Below are positions 11,079 to 22,655 of a stretch of 64,000 bases of DNA, in pieces. The position numbers and the translations under genes were made by a program. The stretch lies in assembly GCA_028823485.1 (NCBI GenBank), contig JAPKBG010000009.1:23340-87339 (forward strand), read 5' to 3'. Numbering within the stretch: position 1 is the stretch's first letter; every line of letters begins with the position of its first letter. The stretch is from Methylophilaceae bacterium. GTDB taxonomy: Bacteria > Pseudomonadota > Gammaproteobacteria > Burkholderiales > Methylophilaceae. The notes beneath the pieces are model-generated. The model saw only the letters and a list, made by a program, of their open reading frames with translations, was not told the DNA's origin and did no database searches.

Positions 11079-12199
11079 TTATCCGCTCATGAGACTGCTG
11101 ACAACTTTGCGTTTCATTGGCTTGAGTAAGTTGGCGGCTCTTAATCCAGCACTTCTAACAACGCGAGCGGGCATGCGATCATCAGCATAGAGTTTAGCAA
11201 CGGCATTGGCGCCAAGGTATAAAGGTAGGGTAGCGCGTCTGCGCTGTTGCTCGAACTTAACAAGTGCTTTTTCTGCCCCTAATAGGCCTAAATTAAAACC
11301 ATGTGGAGTGACTGGGCGCATGCCAACAGCAACATTGCCAATGAGCGCGAAACGATCTGTAATAAAGCGACCGGCATAAACGGCTACGAGCGTATAAGCG
11401 AAGTGATCACTCACCAATGCCATGGCACCAAACTTATATTCTAAGCGCTGCTCCATTGCATTGGTAAAGTCGGTAGCGTCTAAGGCCAATAGTGCCTCTA
11501 TCTCAGGTGTTGGTAGGGTAATCACAACAGATGAGCAATCACCAGCTAATGGCAATAAGGCGAGTGTTTGGCCAATATCAAAAATTTCATAGGCCGTGTC
11601 GCGATGCGGTCGTGCATGCGACATGCGGCAAACCAACATGCTTCTACCAAAATCAGTCATCTTAGCGCCAATGCCTATTTGTTTGCGTGTGGCGGAAAAA
11701 CGACTATCAGCGGAAACGAGTAGACGGCTTTTTATTGGTTAATTACTTTGGTTGTTATTTGTATATGGTCGGTGTGACTGTCTATGTTTTGTAATTCTAA
11801 ATCGGTGATAAGTATGACATCAGCAAGGTGCATCACTTCCTCATATAAGCCGCGACGGATAGCATGGTTAGAAACCATAAAACCTAAACCTTTGTTAGAA
11901 GAGTGGGGTGGCGCAAAATCTAAACTGTATTTGGAATCGCCGTTGAGTACTGTGGCGGCATTTAAATCGGCATATTCATCTTTTTTAAAATGTGGGACTA
12001 CACCCATCTCGGTGAGTAATGACATTGAACGCTGGGTGAGTACAATCACACGTCCATCAAAAGCAGGCTTTTCTATTGCTGTTAGTGGTTGGCGGTCTAA
12101 GAGGGCAATTGTTCGGCCTTGCCCAGAGAGCAGCTTAGCTAGACTTAAGCCTGCAGGCCCAGCGCCAATAATGCATACATCAAACATGGTGTTAGTCAT
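11079..12199 (-). pseudogene. ubiM: UbiM/UbiH-family FAD monooxygenase, single frameshift
   Basis: Flavin-dependent hydroxylase of the UbiH/UbiF/Coq6 family, most like UbiM, the ring hydroxylase of ubiquinone synthesis in some beta- and gammaproteobacteria. The first frame carries the FAD motif CIIGAGPAGLSLAK and PAFDGRVIVLTQRS, and stops near 11740. The second frame resumes at once with KSRLLVSADSRFSATRKQIGIG and runs to 11079, including the FAD-contacting segment RFALIGNVAVGMRPVTPHGFNLG. A one-base change near an A run at about 11735 joins them. The family aspartate in IGDAA(A)H reads IGNVAV, which suggests real decay rather than a read error. Family call firm, UbiM subtype moderate. Confidence 0.75.
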
Positions 12200-12364
12200 G
12201 ATTATAAATTGCTTGTAAAAGTAGCTGAAAGCATACGTTTTATTTGCTTAATAGCATTTGTGCTAAATCAAAGAATAGGTAAATCCTTTTTTGGTTAGCG
12301 AAACAGTAAGACAGTTAAATGTTTAAAATACAGGCTTATTTATATGGCTACCGATACGGATCTG

Positions 12365-12378
12365 TTGATTTGTATCAA
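12365..12378 (+). promoter_or_regulatory. FNR/ANR-type binding box upstream of ccoI
   Basis: TTGATTTGTATCAA is an exact match to the FNR/ANR consensus TTGAT-N4-ATCAA and is centred about 96 bases before the ccoI start. FNR-family regulators activate under low oxygen, and cbb3 oxidase assembly genes are classical targets. No strong -10/-35 pair could be assigned. Confidence 0.7.
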
Positions 12379-12467
12379 TATAAAGTCTGCGGCAGACCTT
12401 TGGTATGAAGTATGACTGGTTATGCTAAATATTGGGAAGATTAACGCGCTGAGCGTATAGTCAAGCT

Positions 12468-14795
12468 ATGCGAACCATTATGATAAAGCCACTGGAAGAG
12501 ATGACTAATACAAGAGACGATAAAGAACTAGCTGCACTTGTTGCATTAGATGACCCCGATGAGTGGGCTAGCTTTAGTACCATGCTGAATAACGGCACTG
12601 GCGCTAATCAATGGGAGTCACATCTGGCCGTTGAGGGCATGCACTGTGCATCCTGTGCGCTTAATGTTGAAAAAACAGTTAGCGCATTGTCAGGGATTAT
12701 TAGTGCCAATGTGAATGCGACTAGTGGTCGTGCCAGCATTATTTGGTCGTCTGATGAAACCAAGCCATCTACTTGGATCGGCGCGATTAACAAGTCAGGC
12801 TATAACGCTTTGCCCGCAGCTGATGCGCTGATGCGCAATGATAGGCGTAAAGGAAAGCGCTTAATGCTTTGGCGTTTATTGGTGGCGGGCTTTTGTATGC
12901 TGCAAGTCATGATGTATACCATGCCTACCTACTATGCGAGTCCAGGTGAGATCACGCAAGATACGCTTAATTTAATGCGATGGGCTTCTTGGGCGTTGAC
13001 CCTGCCCGTACTGCTTTTCTCTTGCGGACCCTTTTTCAGAAGCGCTTTAACCGATATTAAGCAGCGTCAAATTAGTATGGATCTGCCTGTGTCATTGGGT
13101 ATTTTGATTGCTTTCCTGGTGAGTACTGCTGCGACCTTTGACCCCAGTGGTTGGTGGGGTTCAGAAGTGTACTTTGACTCACTCACGATGCTGGTCTTTT
13201 TTTTACTGACGGGGCGTTGGATAGAGTTGCGCATGCGGGATAAAACGGCGGGTGCATTAGATGTGTTGATGCGCCGTTTGCCGAGTAGTGTTGAACGTCT
13301 AGCTGCAGATGGACAGTTTGAACGTGTTGCCGTACGCCGATTGGTGGTGGGCGATGAAGTGCGCGTATTGCCCGGCGAGCCTTTCCCCGCAGATGGTACA
13401 ATCACCCTAGGTGAAACCAATGCTGACGAGTCATTATTAACGGGTGAGTCGCGCCCGGTCTCAAAAAGCTTGGGTGTGGAAGTCATTGCTGGCAGTCATA
13501 ATTTGAGTACGGCCGTTCAAGTGCGTATTGAGAAAATTGGTGATAGCACACGCTATGCGCAAATTGTGGCATTAATGGAACGTGCTTCAGTTGATAAGCC
13601 AAGACTGGCTATGTTAGCTGATCGTATTGCACAACCTTTTTTAATTGTCGTATTATTAGCGGCGGCGGGCACAGCGCTATATTTATGGCAGGTTGATCCT
13701 AGCCGTGCATTAATGACCGCTGTTGCGGTGTTGATTGTTACTTGCCCCTGTGCGCTATCGTTAGCGACTCCAGCGGCGATGTTAACTGTATCGGGTAAGC
13801 TGGCACGTTCAGGTGTGCTGGTACGCAAGATGCAGGCATTAGAAGCATTGACGACGGTTGATACGGTTGTGTTTGATAAAACGGGTACGTTGACCTTGGA
13901 CAAAATGCAGGTGGGCAATATTACAACGACATCCAGTGTGACAAAAACCAAGGCGTTACATTTTGCTAGTGAGATGGCGCGCCATTCATTACACCCGGTA
14001 TCACGCGCATTGGTTGCGGCGGCAAAAGACAATGCTGAAATTGCAGCAACAGTCATTAATAAAAACATTAAGCTGGTGCGAAAAGTAGCAGAAGTGTCTG
14101 GTGGTGGGCTAACTGCAGACTCAGCATTAGGCGTGTTGAAATTAGGCAATGCAAGATTTTGTGGTTTGTCTGAAGCGGATATGCAAAAGATAGATTGCTC
14201 AATGGTGCATCTAGTTTCTGATAAAGGCTGGCTGGCCAGTTTTGAAGTGATTGAGTCGATTAAACCATATGCGGCCGCCTGTGTGCGTAAAGTCACGCAA
14301 GATGGATTGCAGGTCGTTGTATTATCGGGCGATAAATTAGCTTCTGTTCAACGAATAGCCTTTGAAATAGGCATTCAGCATGTATTTGGTGATTGTAGCC
14401 CGCAAGATAAGTTGGCACATATTCAAGGCTTACAGCAACAAGGAAAAAAAGTACTGATGGTGGGCGATGGCTTGAATGATGGCCCCGTACTGGCTAGTGC
14501 ACATGCTTCGATTGCGATGGGGCAAGCGGTTCCATTAGCACAAGCGCAGTCTGACTTTGTGGTGATGAGTGGTGAGCTCGCGATGGTGACTGATTTAATC
14601 ACACAAGCAAAATGGACGATGCGCATTGTGAAACAGAACCTTACATGGGCGGCGACTTATAACGCCGTCTGTGTGCCACTTGCTATTGCTGGGATGTTGC
14701 CTGCATGGTTGGCTGGTTTAGGGATGGCACTTAGTTCGTTGTTGGTTATTTTAAATGCGGCACGTTTAGCAAAAATTGATAAAACAAAGGCATAA
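12468..14795 (+). CDS. ccoI: Copper-translocating P-type ATPase of the cbb3 assembly type
   Basis: Membrane P1B ATPase that delivers copper for cbb3-type cytochrome oxidase. An N-terminal heavy-metal-associated domain holds GMHCASC at residues 57-63. Membrane segments follow, with the actuator TGES, the transmembrane metal site CPC (TCPCALSLATP near residue 425), the phosphorylation motif DKTGTLT near 470, the nucleotide-domain HP in MARHSLHPVSRAL, and the hinge GDGLNDGPVLASA. The 775-residue length and the ccoS gene one base downstream support the CcoI/FixI assignment over CopA. The FNR-type box upstream fits microaerobic induction. An ATG five codons further in is an alternative start. Confidence 0.9.
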   Translation: MRTIMIKPLEEMTNTRDDKELAALVALDDPDEWASFSTMLNNGTGANQWESHLAVEGMHCASCALNVEKTVSALSGIISANVNATSGRASIIWSSDETKPSTWIGAINKSGYNALPAADALMRNDRRKGKRLMLWRLLVAGFCMLQVMMYTMPTYYASPGEITQDTLNLMRWASWALTLPVLLFSCGPFFRSALTDIKQRQISMDLPVSLGILIAFLVSTAATFDPSGWWGSEVYFDSLTMLVFFLLTGRWIELRMRDKTAGALDVLMRRLPSSVERLAADGQFERVAVRRLVVGDEVRVLPGEPFPADGTITLGETNADESLLTGESRPVSKSLGVEVIAGSHNLSTAVQVRIEKIGDSTRYAQIVALMERASVDKPRLAMLADRIAQPFLIVVLLAAAGTALYLWQVDPSRALMTAVAVLIVTCPCALSLATPAAMLTVSGKLARSGVLVRKMQALEALTTVDTVVFDKTGTLTLDKMQVGNITTTSSVTKTKALHFASEMARHSLHPVSRALVAAAKDNAEIAATVINKNIKLVRKVAEVSGGGLTADSALGVLKLGNARFCGLSEADMQKIDCSMVHLVSDKGWLASFEVIESIKPYAAACVRKVTQDGLQVVVLSGDKLASVQRIAFEIGIQHVFGDCSPQDKLAHIQGLQQQGKKVLMVGDGLNDGPVLASAHASIAMGQAVPLAQAQSDFVVMSGELAMVTDLITQAKWTMRIVKQNLTWAATYNAVCVPLAIAGMLPAWLAGLGMALSSLLVILNAARLAKIDKTKA

Positions 14796-14796
14796 C

Positions 14797-15015
14797 ATGG
14801 GTACTCTCTTCTTACTCGTTCCCCTTTCAGTTGTTTTGGTTTTAGCCATTTTGGCCCGATTATGGTGGGCAATATATTCAGGACAGTTTGAAGATGTCGA
14901 TGCAGAAGGTGACCGTAAATTGACATCTAAAAATCGTGGACACTTGGCATCGTTTAAAAAAACATCTAAGGCCAAGCTTGATTCTTTACTACGCTGCGCC
15001 AACGTGCAAAAATAA
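14797..15015 (+). CDS. ccoS: cbb3 oxidase maturation protein CcoS with a foreign C-terminal tail
   Basis: Single-span membrane protein needed to insert redox cofactors into cbb3 oxidase. Residues 1-38 are standard CcoS: a membrane helix (LFLLVPLSVVLVLAILARL) then WWAIYSGQFEDVDAEGDR. The family's short acidic ending is replaced by about 34 residues (TSKNRGHLASFKK...) read from the antisense strand of a truncated sugar kinase. The junction is near 14908. The ATG at 14797 follows the ccoI stop by one base. The membrane part is complete, so it may still work. Confidence 0.8.
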   Translation: MGTLFLLVPLSVVLVLAILARLWWAIYSGQFEDVDAEGDRKLTSKNRGHLASFKKTSKAKLDSLLRCANVQK

Positions 15016-15377
15016 GCGATGTCAGGTTGCGTAACTAAAGTATGGGGGTGAATGTGATCATAAGCTTGGTCAGGCTTAATCTCAAAATGGTGGGCGCCGC
15101 TTTCCATATGTACGGTGACTTGGCCTGTTGGATAAACGGGATCTAGTTGGATGCCTGACGGATTAATATCACGCTTTGTCAACTCACTAAAAAGCGCTTC
15201 TTTCAGTGCGTCATTTCCCACTCTAGAGATTAAGAGGGGGTGTTGCTGGAATGCACGTAAATGCCTAGCGACATTATAAGGTGCACCGCCAAGCACCGTG
15301 GCATTGGGGAAAATGTCTGCTAACACCTCTCCAAAAATGGCGATAGAAAATGGAGGGGTGTTTGAATAACTAGACAT
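14908..15377 (-). pseudogene. PfkB-family sugar kinase (fructokinase-like), 3' half deleted
   Basis: The N-terminal half of a ribokinase/PfkB-family carbohydrate kinase: FGEVLADIFPNATVLGGAPYN with the sugar-binding GGAPxN motif near residue 31, LLISRVGND, and PTGQVTVHM. The reading frame reaches the conserved DVNLR motif at about residue 156 and there runs into ccoS sequence on the opposite strand. The C-terminal half, with the ATP site and catalytic Asp (GAGD motif), is missing, so no kinase activity is possible. The open frame continues to 14766, but only across antisense ccoS. Confidence 0.85.
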
Positions 15378-15427
15378 GCACGCTCACTCTTAGAAGCTCT
15401 TTACAATGCGTGTTGTCATTAACATTG

Positions 15428-15592
15428 TTAGAATTCAGCCATATCAAACTCTGCTTTTGATACGCCGCACTCAGGGCACAGCCAATCAGATGGCACGTCT
15501 TCCCATTTAGTCCTTGGTGCAATGCCATCATCAGGCCAGCCTTTTTCTTCTTCATAAATTAAACCACATACGTTACAAATCCAAGTTTTCAT
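15428..15592 (-). CDS. Rubredoxin
   Basis: A 54-residue iron-sulfur electron carrier with one Fe bound by four cysteines: MKTWICNVCGLIYEEEKGW supplies CxxC and DWLCPECGVSKAEF supplies the second pair CPxC. The segment PDDGIAPRTKWEDVPSDW is the standard rubredoxin core. AAAGGAG lies 7 bases before the ATG. It lies next to katG and probably donates electrons in oxidative stress defence or to a peroxide reductase; that link rests on location only. Confidence 0.93.
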   Translation of the reverse strand: MKTWICNVCGLIYEEEKGWPDDGIAPRTKWEDVPSDWLCPECGVSKAEFDMAEF

Positions 15593-15670
15593 GATTTCTC
15601 CTTTAAAGCGAATAATGTATTTTAAGGTAATTCGTATGTATTAGTCGGCAGTGACATTAAAATGAGGCAG

Positions 15671-15698
15671 AAAAAAGGCCACATAAATGCGGCCTTTA
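15671..15698 (-). terminator. Rho-independent terminator after katG
   Basis: On the minus strand AAAGGCCGC and GTGGCCTTTTTT form a 9-bp stem with one mismatch and a 6-base loop, ending in six T. It lies 14 bases after the katG stop. Confidence 0.8.
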
Positions 15699-15711
15699 GT
15701 ATTAGAACGGC

Positions 15712-17952
<2,241 letters not shown>

Positions 17953-18078
17953 TCAATAAATATCTGTTTTAGTTCATTAAGGCACATTGCTAGCACAAAC
18001 CTTCCTCCTTATTTGTATATAAAGAACTTCATTTTATCCGCCGGCATTTCATTTGTAAAATTGTAAGTTATTATAAAA

Positions 18079-18099
18079 TTGATAAATAATTCTTATCAA
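18079..18099. promoter_or_regulatory. OxyR-like dyad between katG and oxyR
   Basis: TTGATAA and TTATCAA are perfect inverted arms separated by seven bases. Aligned to the OxyR pattern GATAG-N7-CTATC the site reads GATAA-N7-TTATC, keeping the spacing and the GATA/TATC ends. It lies 38 bases before the oxyR start, where OxyR commonly represses its own gene and activates the divergent target. Confidence 0.6.
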
Positions 18100-18136
18100 G
18101 ATATGATTAAAGATAAATAGATACTAGGGATAGTAA

Positions 18137-19036
18137 ATGACCTTAAATGAGCTTAAGTTTGTCGTCGCTGTTGCGCAAGAGCTAAACTTTGGACGCGCAG
18201 CAGAAAAGTGCTTTGTTACACAACCTGCACTGAGTTTGGGCATTAAAAAGCTGGAAGAAGAGCTAGGTGTGATTATTTTTGAGCGTAGTCGAAGGGAGGT
18301 GACGCCCACCGAAATAGGAGGGCAGCTTATTCAGCAAGCAAATGTTATTTTAGATCAATCTAGTCGTTTAAAAGAAATGGCTAAGCTGGGTACAAATCCG
18401 TTGCAAGGCGCATTTAAGCTGGGCATGATTCATTCGGTTGGTCCTTATTTGTTGCCAGAGATTATTCCCATTTTACGGTTGAGTGTGTCAGAAATGCCAT
18501 TAGAAGTAGAAGAGAATTTAACGGCAAATTTAGAAGTGCAGCTGAAAAATGGCGTGATTGATGCCGCCATTATCGCGCTACCATTTGATTTACCTGGGAT
18601 AGAGGTGAGAACCTTATATGATGAGGAATTTTCTGTTGTGGTTCCGGCTGACCATCATTGGGCCAATAGAAAGTCGATTAAACCTGAAGAGTTGTCTGAA
18701 GAAAAAGTATTGTTACTTAACAGTGGCCATTGCTTTAGCAATCAAGTGACACAAGCGTGCCCTGAGTTGTCGCGCAAAGGAGAGGTCTTGCAAGGGAATT
18801 CATTGGAAACGATTCGTAATATGGTTGCTTCTAACTTAGGGGTCACTGTAATGCCATCAACAGCGACAATTGCTAAATATGAGAACCCTTTGTTGAAGGT
18901 GATTCCGTTTACCAAACCGGTGCCAACGAGACGTATCGCGATTGCTTGGCGCAAGAGCTTTGTACGCATCCAAGCGATTGAGAAGTTAGTAGAAGCGATT
19001 AAACAGTGCAACCACGCCAGTTTTGAAAAAGCTTAA
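18137..19036 (+). CDS. oxyR: Peroxide-sensing LysR regulator OxyR
   Basis: LysR-type activator of peroxide defence. The N-terminal winged helix-turn-helix reads LNFGRAAEKCFVTQPALSLGIKKLE. In the regulatory domain the two redox cysteines fall exactly at residues 199 and 208 within NSGHCFSNQVTQACPE, as in E. coli OxyR, so the H2O2-driven disulfide switch is preserved. Length 299 is typical. It is divergent from katG with the dyad between them, and the pair forms a self-contained peroxide module. Confidence 0.95.
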   Translation: MTLNELKFVVAVAQELNFGRAAEKCFVTQPALSLGIKKLEEELGVIIFERSRREVTPTEIGGQLIQQANVILDQSSRLKEMAKLGTNPLQGAFKLGMIHSVGPYLLPEIIPILRLSVSEMPLEVEENLTANLEVQLKNGVIDAAIIALPFDLPGIEVRTLYDEEFSVVVPADHHWANRKSIKPEELSEEKVLLLNSGHCFSNQVTQACPELSRKGEVLQGNSLETIRNMVASNLGVTVMPSTATIAKYENPLLKVIPFTKPVPTRRIAIAWRKSFVRIQAIEKLVEAIKQCNHASFEKA

Positions 19037-19075
19037 GTTTAGGGTGTCTGGGAAAAGAAAGGGCAGAAAAGCGGA

Positions 19076-19942
19076 CTAGTATAATAATAAGATGCGATAA
19101 CTCGCTACACTGGCTTCATCGACACGAAGTGCTATTTTAATATTGGCAATTTCATGTGGCGCCAATCCTTGCGCTAATTTTTTCTTAGAGACCAAATAAT
19201 CTTTTGGTTTGATCAGCTTCTTAATTACAGGCGTATCATCACTATCCGTTAGTGTGAGCTCAATATTGGGATAAGCTTGTGAGTATGTGGCATTGTTTTG
19301 TAGTGAGCTAGAGAGGTTGATGACTGCTTGATAATCATCATCTTCTTGCATATCTGAATTACCAATGCTGATTAAACCTAAGTTTTTCGGCAAATCAATC
19401 GTACAGTTTAGCATTTTACAAATGCGCTCAAGGGCTGGTTTTAACTGAGGGTATTCAGAAGCAATTTTCCCGCGTAAAAAATAAACAGATAGCCCAATAA
19501 AAACAAGTAGGAGTAGTAGGCTAATCAGGATTGATAAGAAAAAATGCTGACGTGATTTTTTATTAACCCCATCAAGATTCAGCACGGCCTCTGGTGCCGC
19601 CTCTTTTTCTGCTGTAGGGTTAACCGTGGCCGCTGGCTGACCAATAATATAATCAATTAACGTTTCTTTAGAGGCTGTTAAATCGGGGTCTGTGTCAAAC
19701 GACGCCGTTTCTACTGGAGGCAATCGGTTGACTGGTGGCGTTTTTTCTGCCGGTGTCGTTTCTATAGCAACCTTATACTCATCAGCGCTGGAGACGTCAT
19801 CATCTACTTCAGTCAGTCTGTCCGAAGCATTAAATACATGTTCACAGCTACCACATTGCACCTTTCCTCCATAAGCTGCTATTAGCTCATCATTGAGTAG
19901 AAATTGTGTGTCACACTGAGGGCAGGAGGTAATATAGCTCAT
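19076..19942 (-). CDS. Zinc-ribbon and DUF3426 membrane protein
   Basis: A 288-residue protein found after prmA in many betaproteobacteria, of unknown role. The N-terminus is an MJ0042-type zinc ribbon (TSCPQCDTQF and VQCGSCEHVF, two CxxC pairs). A charged linker follows, then one membrane helix near residues 130-150 (FLSILISLLLLLVFIGLSVY), and an extracytoplasmic DUF3426 domain with NATYSQAYPNIELTLTD and the conserved PKDYL segment. Its ATG overlaps the prmA stop by four bases, so it is translationally coupled. Confidence 0.85.
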   Translation of the reverse strand: MSYITSCPQCDTQFLLNDELIAAYGGKVQCGSCEHVFNASDRLTEVDDDVSSADEYKVAIETTPAEKTPPVNRLPPVETASFDTDPDLTASKETLIDYIIGQPAATVNPTAEKEAAPEAVLNLDGVNKKSRQHFFLSILISLLLLLVFIGLSVYFLRGKIASEYPQLKPALERICKMLNCTIDLPKNLGLISIGNSDMQEDDDYQAVINLSSSLQNNATYSQAYPNIELTLTDSDDTPVIKKLIKPKDYLVSKKKLAQGLAPHEIANIKIALRVDEASVASYRILLLY

Positions 19943-20832
19943 TTTTTAATACCAGTTAGCAGTATCCATGCATCTTTTTGAGTTGGGACGTCCATTGTAA
20001 ACCATTCAGAGTAACGAGCAATCAGTGCTTCCGCTTGCTCTTCTAATACCCCTGATAATGCTATATTACCGCCAGTCTTACAATATTTTGCTAATGCGGG
20101 CGCTAACACCATTAATGCGCTAGATAATATATTCGCAACGACGACATCAAATGTTTGATTACCAAAGTCATTGGCATCGTAAAAATCGATGTCAGTCGTT
20201 TCATTTTGTTCAGCATTAAAACGGCTTGAAACCACTGCTTGTTCATCAATATCAACGCCAACAGTATTGTTTGAACCCAGCTTTTTAGCCGCAATCGCTA
20301 AGATGCCAGAGCCGCACCCATAATCCAGTATATCCGCTCCATGTAAGTTACTTTGCTGCGTTAGCCATTCTAAACATAAGTGCGTGGTTGGGTGGCTGCC
20401 TGTTCCAAAAGCCAGGCCAGGATCTAAAATAATATTAATCGCATTTTGATTTGGGCTCATATGCCAAGTTGGCACAATCCAAAGTTTATCGGTAATGTGA
20501 ATCGGGTCAAATTGCGCTTGTGTTGCACGCACCCAGTCTTGTTCTTCTATGGTCTCTGTCACATAGCTAAACTGTGGGATTTGGGTTTCTGTTTGCAGTG
20601 CCTGCAATAATTTAGCGACATCAGCAGATTCATCCAACATGGCCGTTACGATATTTTGCTGCCAAATACCAGGTGGCGGATCGCCAGGCTCACCAAAGAT
20701 AACTTGCTCAGATTGGGTTTCTGCATGCGCGTCTTCAATGCTAGCAGAAAGTGCGCCAAGCTCCATTAGCGCGTCACTAATAGACTCCGCATTTTCATCG
20801 TTTGCTTGGATTTTAAGTAATAACCAAGCCAT
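19939..20832 (-). CDS. prmA: Ribosomal protein L11 methyltransferase
   Basis: PrmA trimethylates lysines and the N-terminus of ribosomal protein L11. The N-terminal substrate-recognition domain is followed by the SAM motif ILDYGCGSGILAIAAKKLG near residue 163, the acidic VGVDIDEQAV, and the catalytic-loop segment DVVVANILSSALMVLAP. Length 297 matches the family. It is tightly packed after accC (2 bases between stop and start). Confidence 0.95.
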   Translation of the reverse strand: MAWLLLKIQANDENAESISDALMELGALSASIEDAHAETQSEQVIFGEPGDPPPGIWQQNIVTAMLDESADVAKLLQALQTETQIPQFSYVTETIEEQDWVRATQAQFDPIHITDKLWIVPTWHMSPNQNAINIILDPGLAFGTGSHPTTHLCLEWLTQQSNLHGADILDYGCGSGILAIAAKKLGSNNTVGVDIDEQAVVSSRFNAEQNETTDIDFYDANDFGNQTFDVVVANILSSALMVLAPALAKYCKTGGNIALSGVLEEQAEALIARYSEWFTMDVPTQKDAWILLTGIKK

Positions 20833-20834
20833 GA

Positions 20835-22184
20835 CTATTTGCTTAAAATGCCTAGCTTCTCTTCAAGGTAATGAATGTTAGTGCCACCAAGGTGGAAGGC
20901 AGCATCAGCCATTAAATCTGTGTGCAATGCTATGTTGGTTTTAATCCCTTGTACCGACATTTCAGATAAGGCAATACGCATGCGGGCGATGGCTTGTTCA
21001 CGTGTTGCGCCATAGGTAATCAATTTGCAAATCATAGAATCGTAATGCGGTGAAACGGTGTAACCACCATAGGCATGCGTATCAATGCGTACACCTGGCC
21101 CGCCAGGCATGTGGAAGCGATCAATTTTGCCAGGAGATGGTATAAACGTATAAGGATCTTCAGCATTAATACGGCACTCAATTGCATGGCCATTTAATTG
21201 CACATCCTTTTGACGGAAGCCTAGCTTTTCACCTGCAGCAACATTGATTTGTTGTCTGACTAAATCAATGCCAGTAATCATTTCTGTTACAGTATGCTCA
21301 ACTTGCAAGCGCGTATTCATTTCAATAAAGAAAAATTCACCATTTTCATATAGAAACTCAAAAGTGCCAACCCCATGATAGTTAATTTTGCGGCAGGCTT
21401 CAGCACAACGTTCACCAATTTTGTCGCGTAACTTAGTCGCCAATAATGGGGATGGCGCTTCTTCAATCACTTTTTGATGGCGGCGCTGCATAGAGCAATC
21501 ACGATCACCTAAATAAACAGCATTACCAAATTTGTCCGCCAGCACTTGAATCTCAATATGGCGCGGGTTTTCTAAAAACTTTTCCATGTACACGACAGGG
21601 TTGCCAAAAAAGCTTTCGGCTTCGGCTTTTGTCATGTTGACCGCATTCACCAATGCGGCCTCGGTATGCACAACGCGCATGCCACGACCACCGCCACCGC
21701 CAGCCGCTTTGATAATGACTGGGTAGCCTACTCTTTTAGCTGTTGCTTTCATGATGGCAGGATCATCTGACAGTTCGCCATCAGAACCTGGCACACAAGG
21801 AATTCCCGCTTTTTTCATCGCCTCTTTGGCAGAAACTTTATCCCCCATTAGGCGAATCGTTTCCGCTTTAGGGCCAATAAATGTAAAACCGCTTTGTTCT
21901 ACGCGCTCTGCAAAATCAGCATTTTCAGATAAGAAACCATAGCCAGGATGAATGGCTTGCGCATCAGTGACTTCTGCGGCACTGATGACAGCAGGAATAT
22001 TGAGGTAACTCAGTTTAGAAGAGGCCGGGCCAATACAAACAGACTCATCTGCTAGCTTTACATATTTAGCTTCTTTGTCAGCTTCGGAATGGACTGTAAC
22101 GGTTTTAATACCCATCTCTCGGCAGGCACGTTGCACACGTAGCGCAATTTCACCCCTGTTGGCGATTAATATTTTTTCAAACAT
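20835..22184 (-). CDS. accC: Acetyl-CoA carboxylase, biotin carboxylase subunit
   Basis: ATP-grasp enzyme that carboxylates the biotin carried by AccB, the first step of fatty acid synthesis. Landmarks are [16 protein letters not shown] at the N-terminus, the glycine-rich ATP loop [12 protein letters not shown] near residue 160, [19 protein letters not shown], and [17 protein letters not shown] with the catalytic Glu and Arg. Length 449 is standard. It follows accB by three bases. Confidence 0.97.
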   Translation of the reverse strand: MFEKILIANRGEIALRVQRACREMGIKTVTVHSEADKEAKYVKLADESVCIGPASSKLSYLNIPAVISAAEVTDAQAIHPGYGFLSENADFAERVEQSGFTFIGPKAETIRLMGDKVSAKEAMKKAGIPCVPGSDGELSDDPAIMKATAKRVGYPVIIKAAGGGGGRGMRVVHTEAALVNAVNMTKAEAESFFGNPVVYMEKFLENPRHIEIQVLADKFGNAVYLGDRDCSMQRRHQKVIEEAPSPLLATKLRDKIGERCAEACRKINYHGVGTFEFLYENGEFFFIEMNTRLQVEHTVTEMITGIDLVRQQINVAAGEKLGFRQKDVQLNGHAIECRINAEDPYTFIPSPGKIDRFHMPGGPGVRIDTHAYGGYTVSPHYDSMICKLITYGATREQAIARMRIALSEMSVQGIKTNIALHTDLMADAAFHLGGTNIHYLEEKLGILSK

Positions 22185-22187
22185 AAG

Positions 22188-22631
22188 TTACCCAATCACA
22201 AATAAAGTTTCGCCGTATTCAACTGGCTGGCCATTTTCAATTAATATTTTCTTCACAACACCAGCCTTATCACTTTCAATTTCATTCAGTAGCTTCATGG
22301 CTTCGATAATACAGAGCGTATCACCCACTTCAACCGTATCGCCAACTTGTACAAAAGCGCTAGTCTCAGGTGAAGAAGAGCGGTAGAAGGTACCAACCAT
22401 CGGAGATTCCACTTCATGGCCTTGCACAGCTTCTGGTGCAGCATGTGCATCCGCTGCTGGCGTAGTAGGCGCTGCTAGTGGTGCCTGCGCCACCATCTGT
22501 TGCATAGCTTGAGGAGCTGCTTGTGTTGCGCGACTAATGCGTACTTTTTCTTCACCCTCAGTTAGCTCTAGCTCAGAAATTCCTGATTCTTCAACTAAAT
22601 CAATTAGTTTTTTTAATTTACGTAAATCCAT
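22188..22631 (-). CDS. accB: Acetyl-CoA carboxylase biotin carboxyl carrier protein
   Basis: Carries the biotin that shuttles CO2 between AccC and the carboxyltransferase. The N-terminus is [20 protein letters not shown], then an alanine/proline-rich flexible linker around residues 35-70 and the biotinyl domain with the biotinylation motif EAMKLLNEI (lysine modified by BirA). 147 residues, normal. The order aroQ-accB-accC is the common proteobacterial operon. Confidence 0.97.
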   Translation of the reverse strand: MDLRKLKKLIDLVEESGISELELTEGEEKVRISRATQAAPQAMQQMVAQAPLAAPTTPAADAHAAPEAVQGHEVESPMVGTFYRSSSPETSAFVQVGDTVEVGDTLCIIEAMKLLNEIESDKAGVVKKILIENGQPVEYGETLFVIG

Positions 22632-22655
22632 GGTAACTCCTCAAATAACTCGTTT

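Noticed and set aside
13067..14296. Long open frames on the strand opposite ccoI
   Set aside because: They are shadows of a well-matched P-type ATPase, have no ribosome sites and no recognisable domain.
15370..15555. Open frame overlapping rubredoxin in another frame
   Set aside because: The 54-residue rubredoxin frame has the four cysteines and a ribosome site; this one is its out-of-frame shadow.
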